From contig CAJIYW010000007.1 in assembly GCA_905181765.1 (NCBI GenBank), positions 62,001 through 126,000 of the forward strand: a DNA stretch of 64,000 bases, in the 5' to 3' direction. Source of the DNA: Flavobacteriales bacterium UBA6772 (lineage in GTDB: Bacteria > Bacteroidota > Bacteroidia > Flavobacteriales > Flavobacteriaceae). The notes beneath the pieces are model-generated. The model was not told where the DNA came from. It searched no databases and worked only from the letters and a program-made list of their open reading frames with translations. A program made the position numbers and the translations under genes. Below, piece after piece: positions 8,788 to 18,835 of the stretch (positions are counted from its first letter, which is position 1; each line of letters opens with the position of its first letter).

Positions 8788-10569
8788 CTATGATGGTTCT
8801 TCACCTTCTAATAACGGTGTTGTTTGTAATACAAAATCTTTACCATGTAAATAATCACTATCATCATCATCCGCATCTACACGCTTACTGTAGTCATAAG
8901 CCCATCTGTGAACTTCTGGCAATTTACCTGGCCAATTACCGTGAATATGCTCTACGGGAGTAGTCCATTCTAAAGTATTTGACTTCCAAGGATTTTGTGT
9001 TGCTTTTTCACCTCTATATATAGAGATAAAGAAATTCGCGATAAAGAAAATTTGTCCAATACCCCCAACTAAAGCGAATAAAGTAATCACAACATTTATA
9101 TCTGCCAAATCATTAAACATTGGAAAATTTGTATTTGTATAATATCTTCTTGGTAAACCTGCTAAACCTATAAAATGCATTGGCCAGAAAACTCCGTAAG
9201 CACAGATTATTGTAATCCAAAAGTGCCAATATCCTAAAGTTTTATTCATCATTTTACCATACATCTTTGGAAACCAGTGATAAATACCAGCATACATACC
9301 AAAAATTGCAGAAACACCCATTACTAAGTGAAAATGGGCTACTACGAAATATGTATCATGTATAGCAATATCCAAAGCTGAATCCCCTAAAACTAATCCT
9401 GTTAAACCTCCTGTAACGAAAGTAGAAACTAGACCAATAGAAAATAGCATTGCTGGATTTAATTGTAAATTCCCTTTCCATAAAGTAGTCACATAATTAA
9501 ATGCTTTTACTGCAGATGGTATTGCAATTAATAAAGTGGTAAATGTAAATACAGAACCTAAGAAAGGATTCATTCCTGAAATAAACATATGGTGTCCCCA
9601 AACAATTGTAGATAAAAATGCTATTGCCAAAATAGAACCGATCATTGCTCTATAACCAAAAATTGGCTTTCTAGAGTTTGTTGAAATAATTTCTGAAGTA
9701 ATACCTAATGCCGGTAATAATACAATATATACCTCCGGGTGTCCTAAAAACCAAAATAAGTGTTCAAATAATACTGGTGATCCTCCTTGGTAGTGCAAAA
9801 CTTCTCCTGAAATAAATATATCTGATAAATAGAATGAAGTACCAAAACTTCTATCAAAAATTAGTAATAATGATGCCGATAATAATACTGGGAAAGAAAC
9901 TACACCAATAATAGCTGTTACAAAAAACGCCCAAATTGTTAATGGCAATCTTGTCATTGTCATTCCTTTTGTACGTAAATTTAATACGGTTACAATATAG
10001 TTTAATGCCCCTATTAAAGAAGATGCAATAAAAATTGCCATTGAAACTAACCATAAAGTCATTCCCATTCCAGAACCTGGTATTGCTTGAGGTAATGCAC
10101 TTAATGGTGGATAAACAGTCCAACCAGCTGATGCAGGACCTGCTTCTACAAATAATGAAATTAACATTACGGTACTAGATAAAAAGAATAACCAATAAGA
10201 AATCATATTTAGAAATCCTGAAGCCATATCTCTTGCACCAATTTGCAAAGGAATTAATAAGTTCGAAAAGGTACCACTTAGACCGGCAGTTAATACAAAA
10301 AATACCATAATAGTACCATGTATTGTCACTAATGCTAAATAAATATCTGGATCCATTATTCCATCTGTTTGATGAGAACCTAAAAATGCTTCTACAATTG
10401 AAAATGATGTATCTGGCCATGCAAGTTGCAAACGGAATAACATTGACATTAACACTGCAATAATTCCCATAAACATACCTGTTACTAGGAACTGCTTTGA
10501 AATCATTTTATGATCTTGACTAAAAATATATTTAGTTACAAAAGTTTCTTTATGATGATGCTCTGACAT
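8788..10569 (-). CDS. coxA: Cytochrome c oxidase subunit I (aa3 type)
   Basis: A 593-residue protein with 12 membrane helices, the catalytic subunit that reduces O2 to water and pumps protons. All metal ligands are visible: His84 (TIHGT) and His414 for heme a, His412 (VAHFH) for heme a3, and His277, His326 and His327 (GHPEVY, WGHHMF) for CuB, with Tyr281 placed for the His-Tyr cross-link. Glu279 in GHPEVY points to the A1 (D-channel) type. It is the last gene of the minus-strand actABCDEF-coxB-coxA cluster, 38 bases after coxB, and a strong terminator follows. Confidence 0.97.
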   Translation of the reverse strand: MSEHHHKETFVTKYIFSQDHKMISKQFLVTGMFMGIIAVLMSMLFRLQLAWPDTSFSIVEAFLGSHQTDGIMDPDIYLALVTIHGTIMVFFVLTAGLSGTFSNLLIPLQIGARDMASGFLNMISYWLFFLSSTVMLISLFVEAGPASAGWTVYPPLSALPQAIPGSGMGMTLWLVSMAIFIASSLIGALNYIVTVLNLRTKGMTMTRLPLTIWAFFVTAIIGVVSFPVLLSASLLLIFDRSFGTSFYLSDIFISGEVLHYQGGSPVLFEHLFWFLGHPEVYIVLLPALGITSEIISTNSRKPIFGYRAMIGSILAIAFLSTIVWGHHMFISGMNPFLGSVFTFTTLLIAIPSAVKAFNYVTTLWKGNLQLNPAMLFSIGLVSTFVTGGLTGLVLGDSALDIAIHDTYFVVAHFHLVMGVSAIFGMYAGIYHWFPKMYGKMMNKTLGYWHFWITIICAYGVFWPMHFIGLAGLPRRYYTNTNFPMFNDLADINVVITLFALVGGIGQIFFIANFFISIYRGEKATQNPWKSNTLEWTTPVEHIHGNWPGKLPEVHRWAYDYSKRVDADDDDSDYLHGKDFVLQTTPLLEGEEPS

Positions 10570-10607
10570 AATATCTTACTTATTTGTAGTGTTTTTTTTA
10601 TTATAAT

Positions 10608-11616
10608 TTATTTAATAACCTCTGTTAATGTTGGTTGTAGAGACAACCATTCGTCGAACTCATCTTCTTCTACAACTGTAATTTTCATTTGCATGTTGTA
10701 ATGAGATGCTCCACAAATTTTATTACACAATAGTAAATAATCAAAAATATAAAGTTCTTCTCCTTTAGCCCTTCTTATTTTATTAATACCAATAGATTTT
10801 TCTATTACCTCTGGTAAGTCTCTCATCTCTTGAGTTGTGTATTTCGGCGTAAAACCAAACTGTGTAACCATACCGGGAACACAATTCATTTGTGCTCTAA
10901 AATGCGGCATATAGGCTGAGTGTAAAACATCCTGAGAACGGAATCTAAAATGAACCTTTCTTCCCTTTGGAAGATACAACTCAGTTACTTGTTTATCATC
11001 TGCAGCATTTTTATCAGACATATCTACACCCATGGTGTTCATGCCTTTAATAAAGTTTACGTTTCCTGTACCCAATGTATTATCTGCACCAGCATACCTA
11101 GCTTTCCAGTTAAATTGTTGCGAATATACTTCGATAATAACAGGATCTTCTGAATCAGATAAGTCCATTACATTGTTCCATTGCCAAAGACCATAACCAA
11201 TTAACACTACTAGAACTATGGCTGGAGTAACTGTCCAAATAAATTCTAATTTATGACTATCTGCATAAAACTTCGCCTTTCTATCTTTACTTCCTCTGTA
11301 TTTAAACGTGAAGTAAAATATTAAAAACTGCATGATAAATTGAACAACTCCAATTAACCAAAATGTAATGTCAAATAAATTGTCATCATGCTCTCCTTCA
11401 ATAGAAGCAGATTCTGGCAACATTATAACATTCATGAAGATTAGAGCAATAAATCATCATTGCATATAAAAAAGCCAAAAAACCGATGGCATATTTTCCT
11501 TGAGCAGCGTTGTCATTATCATCCGCAATAGAACCTCTAAAATCCATGATTCTAGTAATCTGCCAAACGCTTACACCGATTGCAACACCTATAAAAATAT
11601 AAAATAAAGCTAGCAT
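10608..11616 (-). CDS. coxB: Cytochrome c oxidase subunit II, split by a +1 frameshift
   Basis: Two overlapping frames make up one subunit II. The first starts at 11616 (MLALFYIFIGVAIGVSVWQ...YAMMIYC) and then drifts out of frame to a stop at 11398. The second carries LIFMNVIMLPESASIEGEHDD, two membrane helices, and the CuA domain with CNKICGASHYNMQM (two Cys, His, Met) and an upstream HSAYMPHFR. Removing one T at about 11443-11445 restores a 335-codon gene (the total of 1009 bases is 3n+1). The second frame has an ATG at 11435 that could restart translation, giving a protein without the first hydrophobic segments. All CuA ligands are intact, so a sequencing insertion is more likely than decay. 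Confidence 0.88.
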
Positions 11617-11651
11617 ATTTATCTTTTCTTAATTTTTAATTCAATTATTAG

Positions 11652-13091
11652 TTAATGATGATCTGTTGAACCTTCTTCCTCTGAATGTTCGATATTATAG
11701 TAATGAAAATGCTCACTTTCTTTTAAGAAAGGGTTTCCTGCTGGTATTGGACTTACTTTAGAAAATGCTCTTAAAGTTGTAAAAATTAACAAACCTACAA
11801 AGAAACAGATAGCACTCATTTCTGGAATTCCAAAATACCATTGTGAACCGACCGTGGACGGCATCACCATAATAAATACATCTACATAATGCCCTACTAG
11901 AATTACAAAACCTCCAATAAAGATAAACCAAGGTTTACTTTTAAAGTCGCTGTTTAATAATAATAAAATAGGAAAAACAAAGTTCATAACTACCATCCCT
12001 AAAAATGGTAATTTATATTCTGAAAATCTCATAACGAAATAGGTAGTTTCCTCAGGAATATCCGCGTACCAAATCAACATAAATTGTGAGAACCATAAGT
12101 ATGTCCAGAATACTGAGAAACCAAACATAAACTTAGCTAAATCGTGAATATGACTATCGTTTACACCAGGCAATGCACCTTTAGAACGAAAATAAATTGT
12201 AAAAAATGCAATTACGGTTAAAGCACTAACTAATAAAGTTGCTAGTACATACCAACCAAACAATGTTGAGAACCAGTGTGGGTCTAATCCCATTATCCAA
12301 TCCCAAGACATCATAGACTCTGTAATCATGAAAAGGAATAAAAAGATAACAGATGCTGTGAAATTCTTCTTGTACGTCTTATTTCCATCATTCGCTGTAT
12401 CTTCTTTGATAGAGCTTTTTCTGATGAAAAACCTATAAGCATTCCATATTAAAAGGTATGCAATACTTCTTATTAAGAAACCTGTAGCATTCATCCATCC
12501 AGACTTACCATCTATAATAGCATCATAGTTGTCGCTTGTTGGATCTACAGTACCTTCTGCCATCCATGGAAATAGATGATTTAAATGCATTACCGAAGCT
12601 ACGATTACTACCAACATGATAATTGAAGTTGGTAACAAGTTCGCTGTAATTGCTTCCATCACTCTTAAAATTAAGATAGACCACCCTACTTGAGCTACTC
12701 TTTGTATTGCATAAAAAGCTAAAACTAATAAAGTAATTCCTAAAGAGAAAAATAAAGCCACATAAAATGCTGACCAAGGTCTGTTTTGCAATTGATGTAA
12801 AACATGCTCTTCGTGCGCTGCGTGTTCTTTATCACTAGTAGCATCATGTGCTTCCTCAACGTCATGCACTGCTGCTTTTGCAGTATGATTTTCTAAATCT
12901 GCAACATCGTTATGAACAGCTGTTTCTTCGTGCGAAGATCCATGCCCAACATTATGAGAAGCTTCTATTGCATGTTTTGCATCTTCTATAGTCTTTTTTG
13001 AACCACTATAAAAACTGAATGCAGTTCCTATCACACCAATGATAATTAGTGCTAATGAAAATGTCTTTAATTTACCTGAGAATTGATACAT
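11652..13091 (-). CDS. actF: Alternative complex III subunit ActF
   Basis: A 479-residue membrane protein, the second NrfD/PsrC-like subunit of alternative complex III. It has an N-terminal helix, a His/Ala/Glu-rich soluble stretch (about 30-100, many HxxE and AAxH pieces), then about nine helices with WDWIMGLDPHWFSTLFGWYV and FSVFWTYLWFSQFMLIWYADIPEE, typical of the family. ActF forms part of the quinol-facing membrane core and a candidate proton path. It follows actE by 27 bases and precedes coxB by 35, consistent with a single transcript linking the quinol oxidoreductase to the oxidase. Confidence 0.92.
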   Translation of the reverse strand: MYQFSGKLKTFSLALIIIGVIGTAFSFYSGSKKTIEDAKHAIEASHNVGHGSSHEETAVHNDVADLENHTAKAAVHDVEEAHDATSDKEHAAHEEHVLHQLQNRPWSAFYVALFFSLGITLLVLAFYAIQRVAQVGWSILILRVMEAITANLLPTSIIMLVVIVASVMHLNHLFPWMAEGTVDPTSDNYDAIIDGKSGWMNATGFLIRSIAYLLIWNAYRFFIRKSSIKEDTANDGNKTYKKNFTASVIFLFLFMITESMMSWDWIMGLDPHWFSTLFGWYVLATLLVSALTVIAFFTIYFRSKGALPGVNDSHIHDLAKFMFGFSVFWTYLWFSQFMLIWYADIPEETTYFVMRFSEYKLPFLGMVVMNFVFPILLLLNSDFKSKPWFIFIGGFVILVGHYVDVFIMVMPSTVGSQWYFGIPEMSAICFFVGLLIFTTLRAFSKVSPIPAGNPFLKESEHFHYYNIEHSEEEGSTDHH

Positions 13092-13118
13092 ATCTTTCGT
13101 ATTCTTTCTTTTTGAATT

Positions 13119-13667
13119 CTATTTTAACAAATCTGCTCTTAATACTTCTACGTATTGAATAATTTGCCAGCGTTCTTTATACGTTAATTGACCTGAATGT
13201 GAACCCATTACTCCTTTACCATGAATTAAAACGTGGTAAATACTTCCTTCTGTAATGTCTCTGTCTTTATAATTTGGAATCCCTGCAAATTTCTCTGATG
13301 TAGACAAATACCCATTTCCGTCTCCTTTTTTACCATGACAAGAAATACAATAAATGGCATACATTTTCTTACCATTATCTAAATTCTTTTCATTTTTTTC
13401 TAGAGGAGAGATCAAAGTTGCTTTTGCCTGGTCGTATCCTTCAATTGTATTTGCAATATCATATGCTGGTGTTCCTCCTCTTGGCAATGTACCATCAACG
13501 GGCTTTCTATTTACAGGATTTCCACCCAAACCTTTGGCTCCGTCTGTTTTATAAGGAATAGACTCATACATGTCTGGCATGTATTGCGCTTGTCTTGTTT
13601 TTTTATCATTACAAGAGTATATACTTGCAACAACTATTAAAGCGATAACTAATTTAAAGTTCTTCAT
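13119..13667 (-). CDS. actE: Alternative complex III monoheme cytochrome c subunit ActE
   Basis: A 182-residue exported lipoprotein: signal segment followed by lipobox YSC19, then a class I cytochrome c domain with one CISCH heme site (Cys107-His111) and a candidate distal Met in HGKGVMGSHSGQL. ActE takes electrons from the ActA hemes and can pass them to the oxidase. The gene sits 10 bases after actD and 27 before actF. The linker from about 20-95 is Pro/Gly-rich and likely extended in the periplasm. Confidence 0.92.
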   Translation of the reverse strand: MKNFKLVIALIVVASIYSCNDKKTRQAQYMPDMYESIPYKTDGAKGLGGNPVNRKPVDGTLPRGGTPAYDIANTIEGYDQAKATLISPLEKNEKNLDNGKKMYAIYCISCHGKKGDGNGYLSTSEKFAGIPNYKDRDITEGSIYHVLIHGKGVMGSHSGQLTYKERWQIIQYVEVLRADLLK

Positions 13668-13677
13668 TATCTATATA

Positions 13678-14205
13678 TTAGTGCTTATCTACAATATTAA
13701 TTTCCACAGCTCCGGTTTTTGATAATAAGGCAACTAAAGTTTCCTCATTATTATTCACTGGAATTTCCATTAAAAAATGATCATCTGTAGTTCTTGGATC
13801 TGGATTTTCAGCATCTTTAAATGGCCAAAGTCTACTTCTCATATAAAAAGTAATTACCATTAAATGAGCTGCAAAAAATACCGTTAATTCAAACATAATT
13901 GGCACAAATGCCGGCATGTTTTCTATCCATGAAAAACTTGGTTTACCACCAATATCCATTGGCCAATCTTCAATCATAATATAATTTGTCATCCAAATTG
14001 CAAAAGACAAACCTGTAATTCCGTAGAAAAAAGCTGTAATTGCTAATTTTGTTGGAGCCAAACCTAATGCTTTGTCTAATCCATGAACTGGGAAAGGACA
14101 AAATACTTCTTCGATATGATGGTGGTCTGCCTTTACAGTTTTCACTGCATCTAACAAAACTTCGTCATCCGTATAAAATGCATGAATCACTTTTGATGCT
14201 TCCAT
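13678..14205 (-). CDS. actD: Alternative complex III subunit ActD (DUF3341)
   Basis: A 175-residue protein with a soluble N-terminal ferredoxin-like part (MEASKVIHAFYTDDEVLLDAVK...), a conserved FCPFPVHGLDKALGL motif at about 35-49, and two membrane helices (about 53-76 and 100-120). This is the DUF3341 family, ActD of alternative complex III, where it packs at the cytoplasmic side of the membrane core. It is two bases from actC, so the two are probably translationally coupled. Confidence 0.93.
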   Translation of the reverse strand: MEASKVIHAFYTDDEVLLDAVKTVKADHHHIEEVFCPFPVHGLDKALGLAPTKLAITAFFYGITGLSFAIWMTNYIMIEDWPMDIGGKPSFSWIENMPAFVPIMFELTVFFAAHLMVITFYMRSRLWPFKDAENPDPRTTDDHFLMEIPVNNNEETLVALLSKTGAVEINIVDKH

Positions 14206-14207
14206 AA

Positions 14208-15671
14208 TTATCCGTTTTTATTGTTATTAGAAACTCCGTTAATTGCTGCAATATTGGTAACTTCAATTGCTGGCTTTGTAGGAATTCCTTGTTCACTTCT
14301 CTTCTTGTAAAATTCACCTGAAGATTTTAATATTGTTTTCACTTCCGCTTGCGCTATCACTGGGAATGTTCTTGCATATAATAAGAATAAAACAAAGAAG
14401 AAACCTATGGTACCAATAAAGATACCTACGTCTACAAACGTTGGTTCAAAACGCCACCATGTAGATGGTAAATGTCCTTTACTTAACACAATTGCAATAA
14501 TATCAAAACGTTCAAACCACATTCCAATGTTAATAGCAATAGAAATAATAAACGTAATTATGAAACTTCTTCTAAATTTTTTAATCCAAAGTAATTGTGG
14601 AATCACAATGTTGAAGGTAATCAATGACCAAAATGCCCACCAATAAGGACCAGTTGCAGCACCTACAGATAAATATGTATAGTTTTCATAAGGTGAACCA
14701 GTGTACCAAGCAATAAAAAATTCTGTTGCATAAGCTACAGCTACAATACCTCCAGTTAAGATAATTACTATATTCATATACTCAATATGCATACGTGTAA
14801 TGTAATCTTCAAGATTTGTTACTTTTCTCATGATCCCTAATAGCGTTTGTACCATTGCAAATCCTGAAAATATTGCACCTGCTACGAAATAAGGAGGGAA
14901 TATTGTGGAGTGCCAACCTGGATTAATTGAGGTAGCAAAATCCATAGATACAATTGTATGCACAGAAAGCACTAATGGTGTTGCTAAACCTGCAAGCACT
15001 AAAGATACTTCTTCAAAACGTTGCCAATCTTTTGCTCTACCAGACCAACCAAACGATAATAAAGCATATATTTTCTTTTGAAAAGGCTTTACAGCTCTAT
15101 CTCTAATCATTGCAAAATCTGGAAGTAAACCTGTCCACCAGAAAACTAGAGATACAGATAAATACGTTGAAATTGCAAAAACATCCCATAGTAAAGGTGA
15201 GTTAAAATTCACCCACAATGATCCAAATTGATTTGGTAATGGCAAAACCCAATATGCATTCCACGGACGTCCCATATGAATGATTGGAAATAATCCTGCT
15301 TGAAAAACGGCAAAAATTGTCATTGCTTCGGCAGAACGGTTAATTGCCATTCTCCATTTTTGACGAAATAATAAAAGTACGGCAGAAATCAAAGTTCCCG
15401 CGTGACCAATACCTACCCACCATACAAAGTTTGTAATATCCCAAGCCCAACCAATGTTCTTGTTTAATCCCCAAACTCCAATACCTGTTCCTACTGTGTA
15501 GAAAATACAACCAAATCCCCACAGCATTGCTGCTAAAGAAATATAAAATGCGATATACCAATTCTTATTTGCAGCGCCTTCAATAGGCTTTGCAATATCT
15601 TCAGTAATATCGTGGTAACTTTTATCACCTAGTACTAAAGGTTCCCTTATGGGTGCTTCGTAATGAGACAT
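14208..15671 (-). CDS. actC: Alternative complex III quinol-binding subunit ActC (NrfD-like)
   Basis: A 487-residue polytopic membrane protein of the NrfD/PsrC family with about ten helices. Features visible include WVGIGHAGTLISAVLLLFRQKWR, SVHTIVSMDFATSINPGWHSTIFPPYFVAGAIFSGFAMV split over the fifth and sixth helices, and MWFERFDII. ActC carries the menaquinol oxidation site of alternative complex III and sits directly after the iron-sulfur subunit gene actB (22 bases). The last 40 residues are a soluble tail without a recognised motif. Confidence 0.94.
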   Translation of the reverse strand: MSHYEAPIREPLVLGDKSYHDITEDIAKPIEGAANKNWYIAFYISLAAMLWGFGCIFYTVGTGIGVWGLNKNIGWAWDITNFVWWVGIGHAGTLISAVLLLFRQKWRMAINRSAEAMTIFAVFQAGLFPIIHMGRPWNAYWVLPLPNQFGSLWVNFNSPLLWDVFAISTYLSVSLVFWWTGLLPDFAMIRDRAVKPFQKKIYALLSFGWSGRAKDWQRFEEVSLVLAGLATPLVLSVHTIVSMDFATSINPGWHSTIFPPYFVAGAIFSGFAMVQTLLGIMRKVTNLEDYITRMHIEYMNIVIILTGGIVAVAYATEFFIAWYTGSPYENYTYLSVGAATGPYWWAFWSLITFNIVIPQLLWIKKFRRSFIITFIISIAINIGMWFERFDIIAIVLSKGHLPSTWWRFEPTFVDVGIFIGTIGFFFVLFLLYARTFPVIAQAEVKTILKSSGEFYKKRSEQGIPTKPAIEVTNIAAINGVSNNNKNG

Positions 15672-15693
15672 ATTTTTATACCTTAAATTTTAA

Positions 15694-18600
15694 TTACGCT
15701 TCGTTTGTATTAACCACTTTTACCTGATATACTACATTAGGCTTCGTTTGAAGATAATCTAATACATGGTAAGCTCTTTTATCTTCTGCTAATGCAGCTA
15801 CTTGATCTTCTTTATTATTCACATCTCCAAAAACCATAGCTCCAGAAGTACAAGCAGTAGAACAAGCTGTTTCAAACTCATCTGTATCTACTGGTCTTCC
15901 TTCTTTTTTAGCTTTTAAAATTGTTGCTTGTGTCATTTGAATACACATAGAACATTTTTCCATAACTCCTCTTGCACGAACTACAACATCTGGATTTAAC
16001 ACCATTTTACCGTATTCATTGTTCATATGGAAATCGAACTCATTATTATTCGCATATTTAAACCAGTTAAATCTACGAACTCTATAAGGACAGTTGTTTG
16101 CACAATATCTTGTACCCACACATCTGTTGTATGTCATTTGATTCTGACCTTGACGACCGTGTGTTGTTGCAGCAACCGGACAAACAGTCTCACAAGGAGC
16201 ATGATTACAGTGCTGACACATCATTGGTTGAAAAGTAACTTCAGGATTCTCAGCCTCAGTTTCTAAACCTTTGTAAGTTTCTGCTGTGCTTAACCCTAAT
16301 TTCTTTGCATCTTCTCTGGTTTCAACTTCAGAAGAATAATATCTATCGATACGCAACCAGTGCATATCTCTACCTACTCTTACTTCATTTTTACCTACAA
16401 CAGGCACGTTGTTTTCTGCATGACAAGCTACAACACAAGCTCCACAACCTGTACAAGAAGTTAAATCTATAGATAAATTGAAGTGATGCCCCATTTCTCT
16501 ATTGTGCTCATCCCATAAGTCTATGGTTTTTGCTTCTACCTCTTGATGATCGTAAGAAACATACGCTGGCTTGTTCCAACCGTTGTGATGATCTTTAGGG
16601 GCTACCGTATTGTATTCTTTTAAAGTAGCTACTTTTAGGATGTCATGACGACCTGCAATTGTTTTTTGTACTTGTGTACAAGCAAACTTGTGCGTTCCAG
16701 ATACTTTTTCTATTGCTACATTATATTGAATGTTATTACCTCCTGTGTATAAAGGATAAGCATTAACACCTACTTGCATTTCTTCTTTTAAACCAAACGT
16801 TTTTCCGAAGCCTAATGACAAACCAACAGAACCATTTGCTTGTCCTGGTTGAATCATTACGGGAACTACTACTTCTGCACCGTTTACCGATACTTTCGCA
16901 TAATCTCCATTGATTGCTCCGTTATCTTTTACAGGATTCTCAAAACCTAATGCTCTGGCATCTGCCATAGACATCGTTAAGTAATTATCCCAAGAAGCTC
17001 TTGTTATTGGATCTGGAAATTCTTGTAACCAAGGATTATTTGCTTGCTTACCATCACCTAAATTAGTTTTGGTATATAAATTTAACTCCATTTCTGAAGC
17101 TGTTGTGCTCTTTTTTAAGGCTGCAGCAATTTCAGAAATTACTATCGTACTCGCGGCACTTGTTTTAATAGTTTCTTTTTTGCTATAAAACCCGTTGTGT
17201 AATGCTTTGTTCCATGAAGAACCTTCTAAAACATCTGCAGTCCAAGAATCCTTTAAATAGTCATAATAAGCAGTGGTGCTTCCAGACCATTTTAATAAAG
17301 TATCTTGAATTTGACGTGTTTTAAACAAAGGTTGAATCGTTGGTTGTACCAAACCAAAATTTCCTTCAGAGAATTGAGTATCTCCCCAAGATTCTAAGAA
17401 ATGCGGTGAAGGTAAAGCATATTCCATTGCATTTACAGTCTCGTTATTCTCTACTGACAATGCTACTTTTAAATCTACCTTTGCCAACGCTTCTGTAAAC
17501 TCAGTTGCATTTGGTAAAGAATATGAAGGATCTATATTCACCGTTAAAAGTCCACCAACATTTCCAGATTTCATATCTGAAATTACATTTTGAACTTCTT
17601 CAAAACTACCTTGACGAATATTTAATGAATTATCCGGATCTAAAATTTCACTATTTAATACTTTATTTATAGCTAATGAAATTAACTGTGCGTTTACATC
17701 ATTTATACCTGTCATAACAACTCCTTTCGAACCTGCTTTTTTAAGTGCTTTTGCTATTTTTTTAATTTCTGCATCAATAGGTGTAGTACTAGAAGCTACA
17801 GCATCTCCAGTAATTTCTTTATACAGGTTTAACAAAGCAAAAACTACGTTAGATGGTTTTGCAACCAAACGTTTATCTGCATTTGCTCCCGTAAGAGACA
17901 TGTTACTTTCTATTTGCACATGATAAGACATCTTACCGGCTGCCGGCTTTCTACCCGCTATAAATTGTTTCTCAAATCCACCATGAAAATCTCCTAAGAA
18001 ATCTGCACCAAAAGACACAATAGTCTCTGCATTTTCTAATTTATAATTTGGTAAAGCTCTTCTTCCGTATACTGCTTTAAAAGCATCTGCCGCTGCATCT
18101 TCAGAAACTGCATCATACACCACTTGCTTTGCATTTGGATGCGCTGCAAGAAACTCAGCTATTACTTTATCTGTAGATGGACTTGCCATTGTTCCTGTTA
18201 ACAAAACAACTTGTTTACCAGCTTCTTTTAAATCGTTTAATTTTAGAGTTATTTCCTTATCAGCAGTACCCCAAGAAATTTCTTCACCATTTTTAGTTGG
18301 TTCTTTTAAACGTAATTTTTCATCGTATAAAGAAAGAATAGCTGCTTGAACTCTAGCACTTGTTGTTCCGTTTGCCTCTTTATTTGGCATGATTTGAATT
18401 GGACGACCTTCACGTGTTTTAATTAAAACATTCGCAAAATCATAACCATCCGCTATAGAAGTAGCATACCAATCTGCAACCCCAGCAATAATATCATTTG
18501 GTTTTACAACATAAGGAATCGATTTAACAACCGGTCCTTCGCATGCCGCCAATGATGCTGCTGCTGTAGTAAAGCCAACATACTTTAAGAAATCTCTACG

Positions 18601-18750
18601 TGTAGTAGAAGAACTCTCAAGTGTTTCTTTATCACCTAAAAAATCGTCTGTAGCAATATCTGATACAAACTCATTTTTATTAAGCGTTTCAACAACAGAA
18701 CTACCTTTTAGTTCTTCAACACTTTTCCAGTATTTTTTGTTTGAAGCCAT
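15694..18750 (-). CDS. actB: Alternative complex III iron-sulfur subunit ActB
   Basis: A 1018-residue exported protein. A twin-arginine signal TTRRDFLKYVGF lies unusually far in (about residues 49-60) and is followed by LAACEG, a possible lipobox. The central part is a molybdopterin-oxidoreductase-like fold (about 85-740) that in ActB binds no cofactor. The C-terminal ferredoxin part holds four cysteine clusters: CTGCGACVVAC, CQHCNHAPCETVCP, CVGTRYCANNCPYRVRRFNW, and CSMCIQ...CSTACTSGA, enough for up to four iron-sulfur clusters. ActB relays electrons between the quinol site in ActC and the hemes of ActA. Confidence 0.95.
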   Translation of the reverse strand: MASNKKYWKSVEELKGSSVVETLNKNEFVSDIATDDFLGDKETLESSSTTRRDFLKYVGFTTAAASLAACEGPVVKSIPYVVKPNDIIAGVADWYATSIADGYDFANVLIKTREGRPIQIMPNKEANGTTSARVQAAILSLYDEKLRLKEPTKNGEEISWGTADKEITLKLNDLKEAGKQVVLLTGTMASPSTDKVIAEFLAAHPNAKQVVYDAVSEDAAADAFKAVYGRRALPNYKLENAETIVSFGADFLGDFHGGFEKQFIAGRKPAAGKMSYHVQIESNMSLTGANADKRLVAKPSNVVFALLNLYKEITGDAVASSTTPIDAEIKKIAKALKKAGSKGVVMTGINDVNAQLISLAINKVLNSEILDPDNSLNIRQGSFEEVQNVISDMKSGNVGGLLTVNIDPSYSLPNATEFTEALAKVDLKVALSVENNETVNAMEYALPSPHFLESWGDTQFSEGNFGLVQPTIQPLFKTRQIQDTLLKWSGSTTAYYDYLKDSWTADVLEGSSWNKALHNGFYSKKETIKTSAASTIVISEIAAALKKSTTASEMELNLYTKTNLGDGKQANNPWLQEFPDPITRASWDNYLTMSMADARALGFENPVKDNGAINGDYAKVSVNGAEVVVPVMIQPGQANGSVGLSLGFGKTFGLKEEMQVGVNAYPLYTGGNNIQYNVAIEKVSGTHKFACTQVQKTIAGRHDILKVATLKEYNTVAPKDHHNGWNKPAYVSYDHQEVEAKTIDLWDEHNREMGHHFNLSIDLTSCTGCGACVVACHAENNVPVVGKNEVRVGRDMHWLRIDRYYSSEVETREDAKKLGLSTAETYKGLETEAENPEVTFQPMMCQHCNHAPCETVCPVAATTHGRQGQNQMTYNRCVGTRYCANNCPYRVRRFNWFKYANNNEFDFHMNNEYGKMVLNPDVVVRARGVMEKCSMCIQMTQATILKAKKEGRPVDTDEFETACSTACTSGAMVFGDVNNKEDQVAALAEDKRAYHVLDYLQTKPNVVYQVKVVNTNEA

Positions 18751-18835
18751 TTATACTTTTTTATTTAATGATTGAAAGATTTTATAAATTGAAAATCAAT
18801 TTTATAAATCTTTAAATTTTTTTAATCTTTATGGA

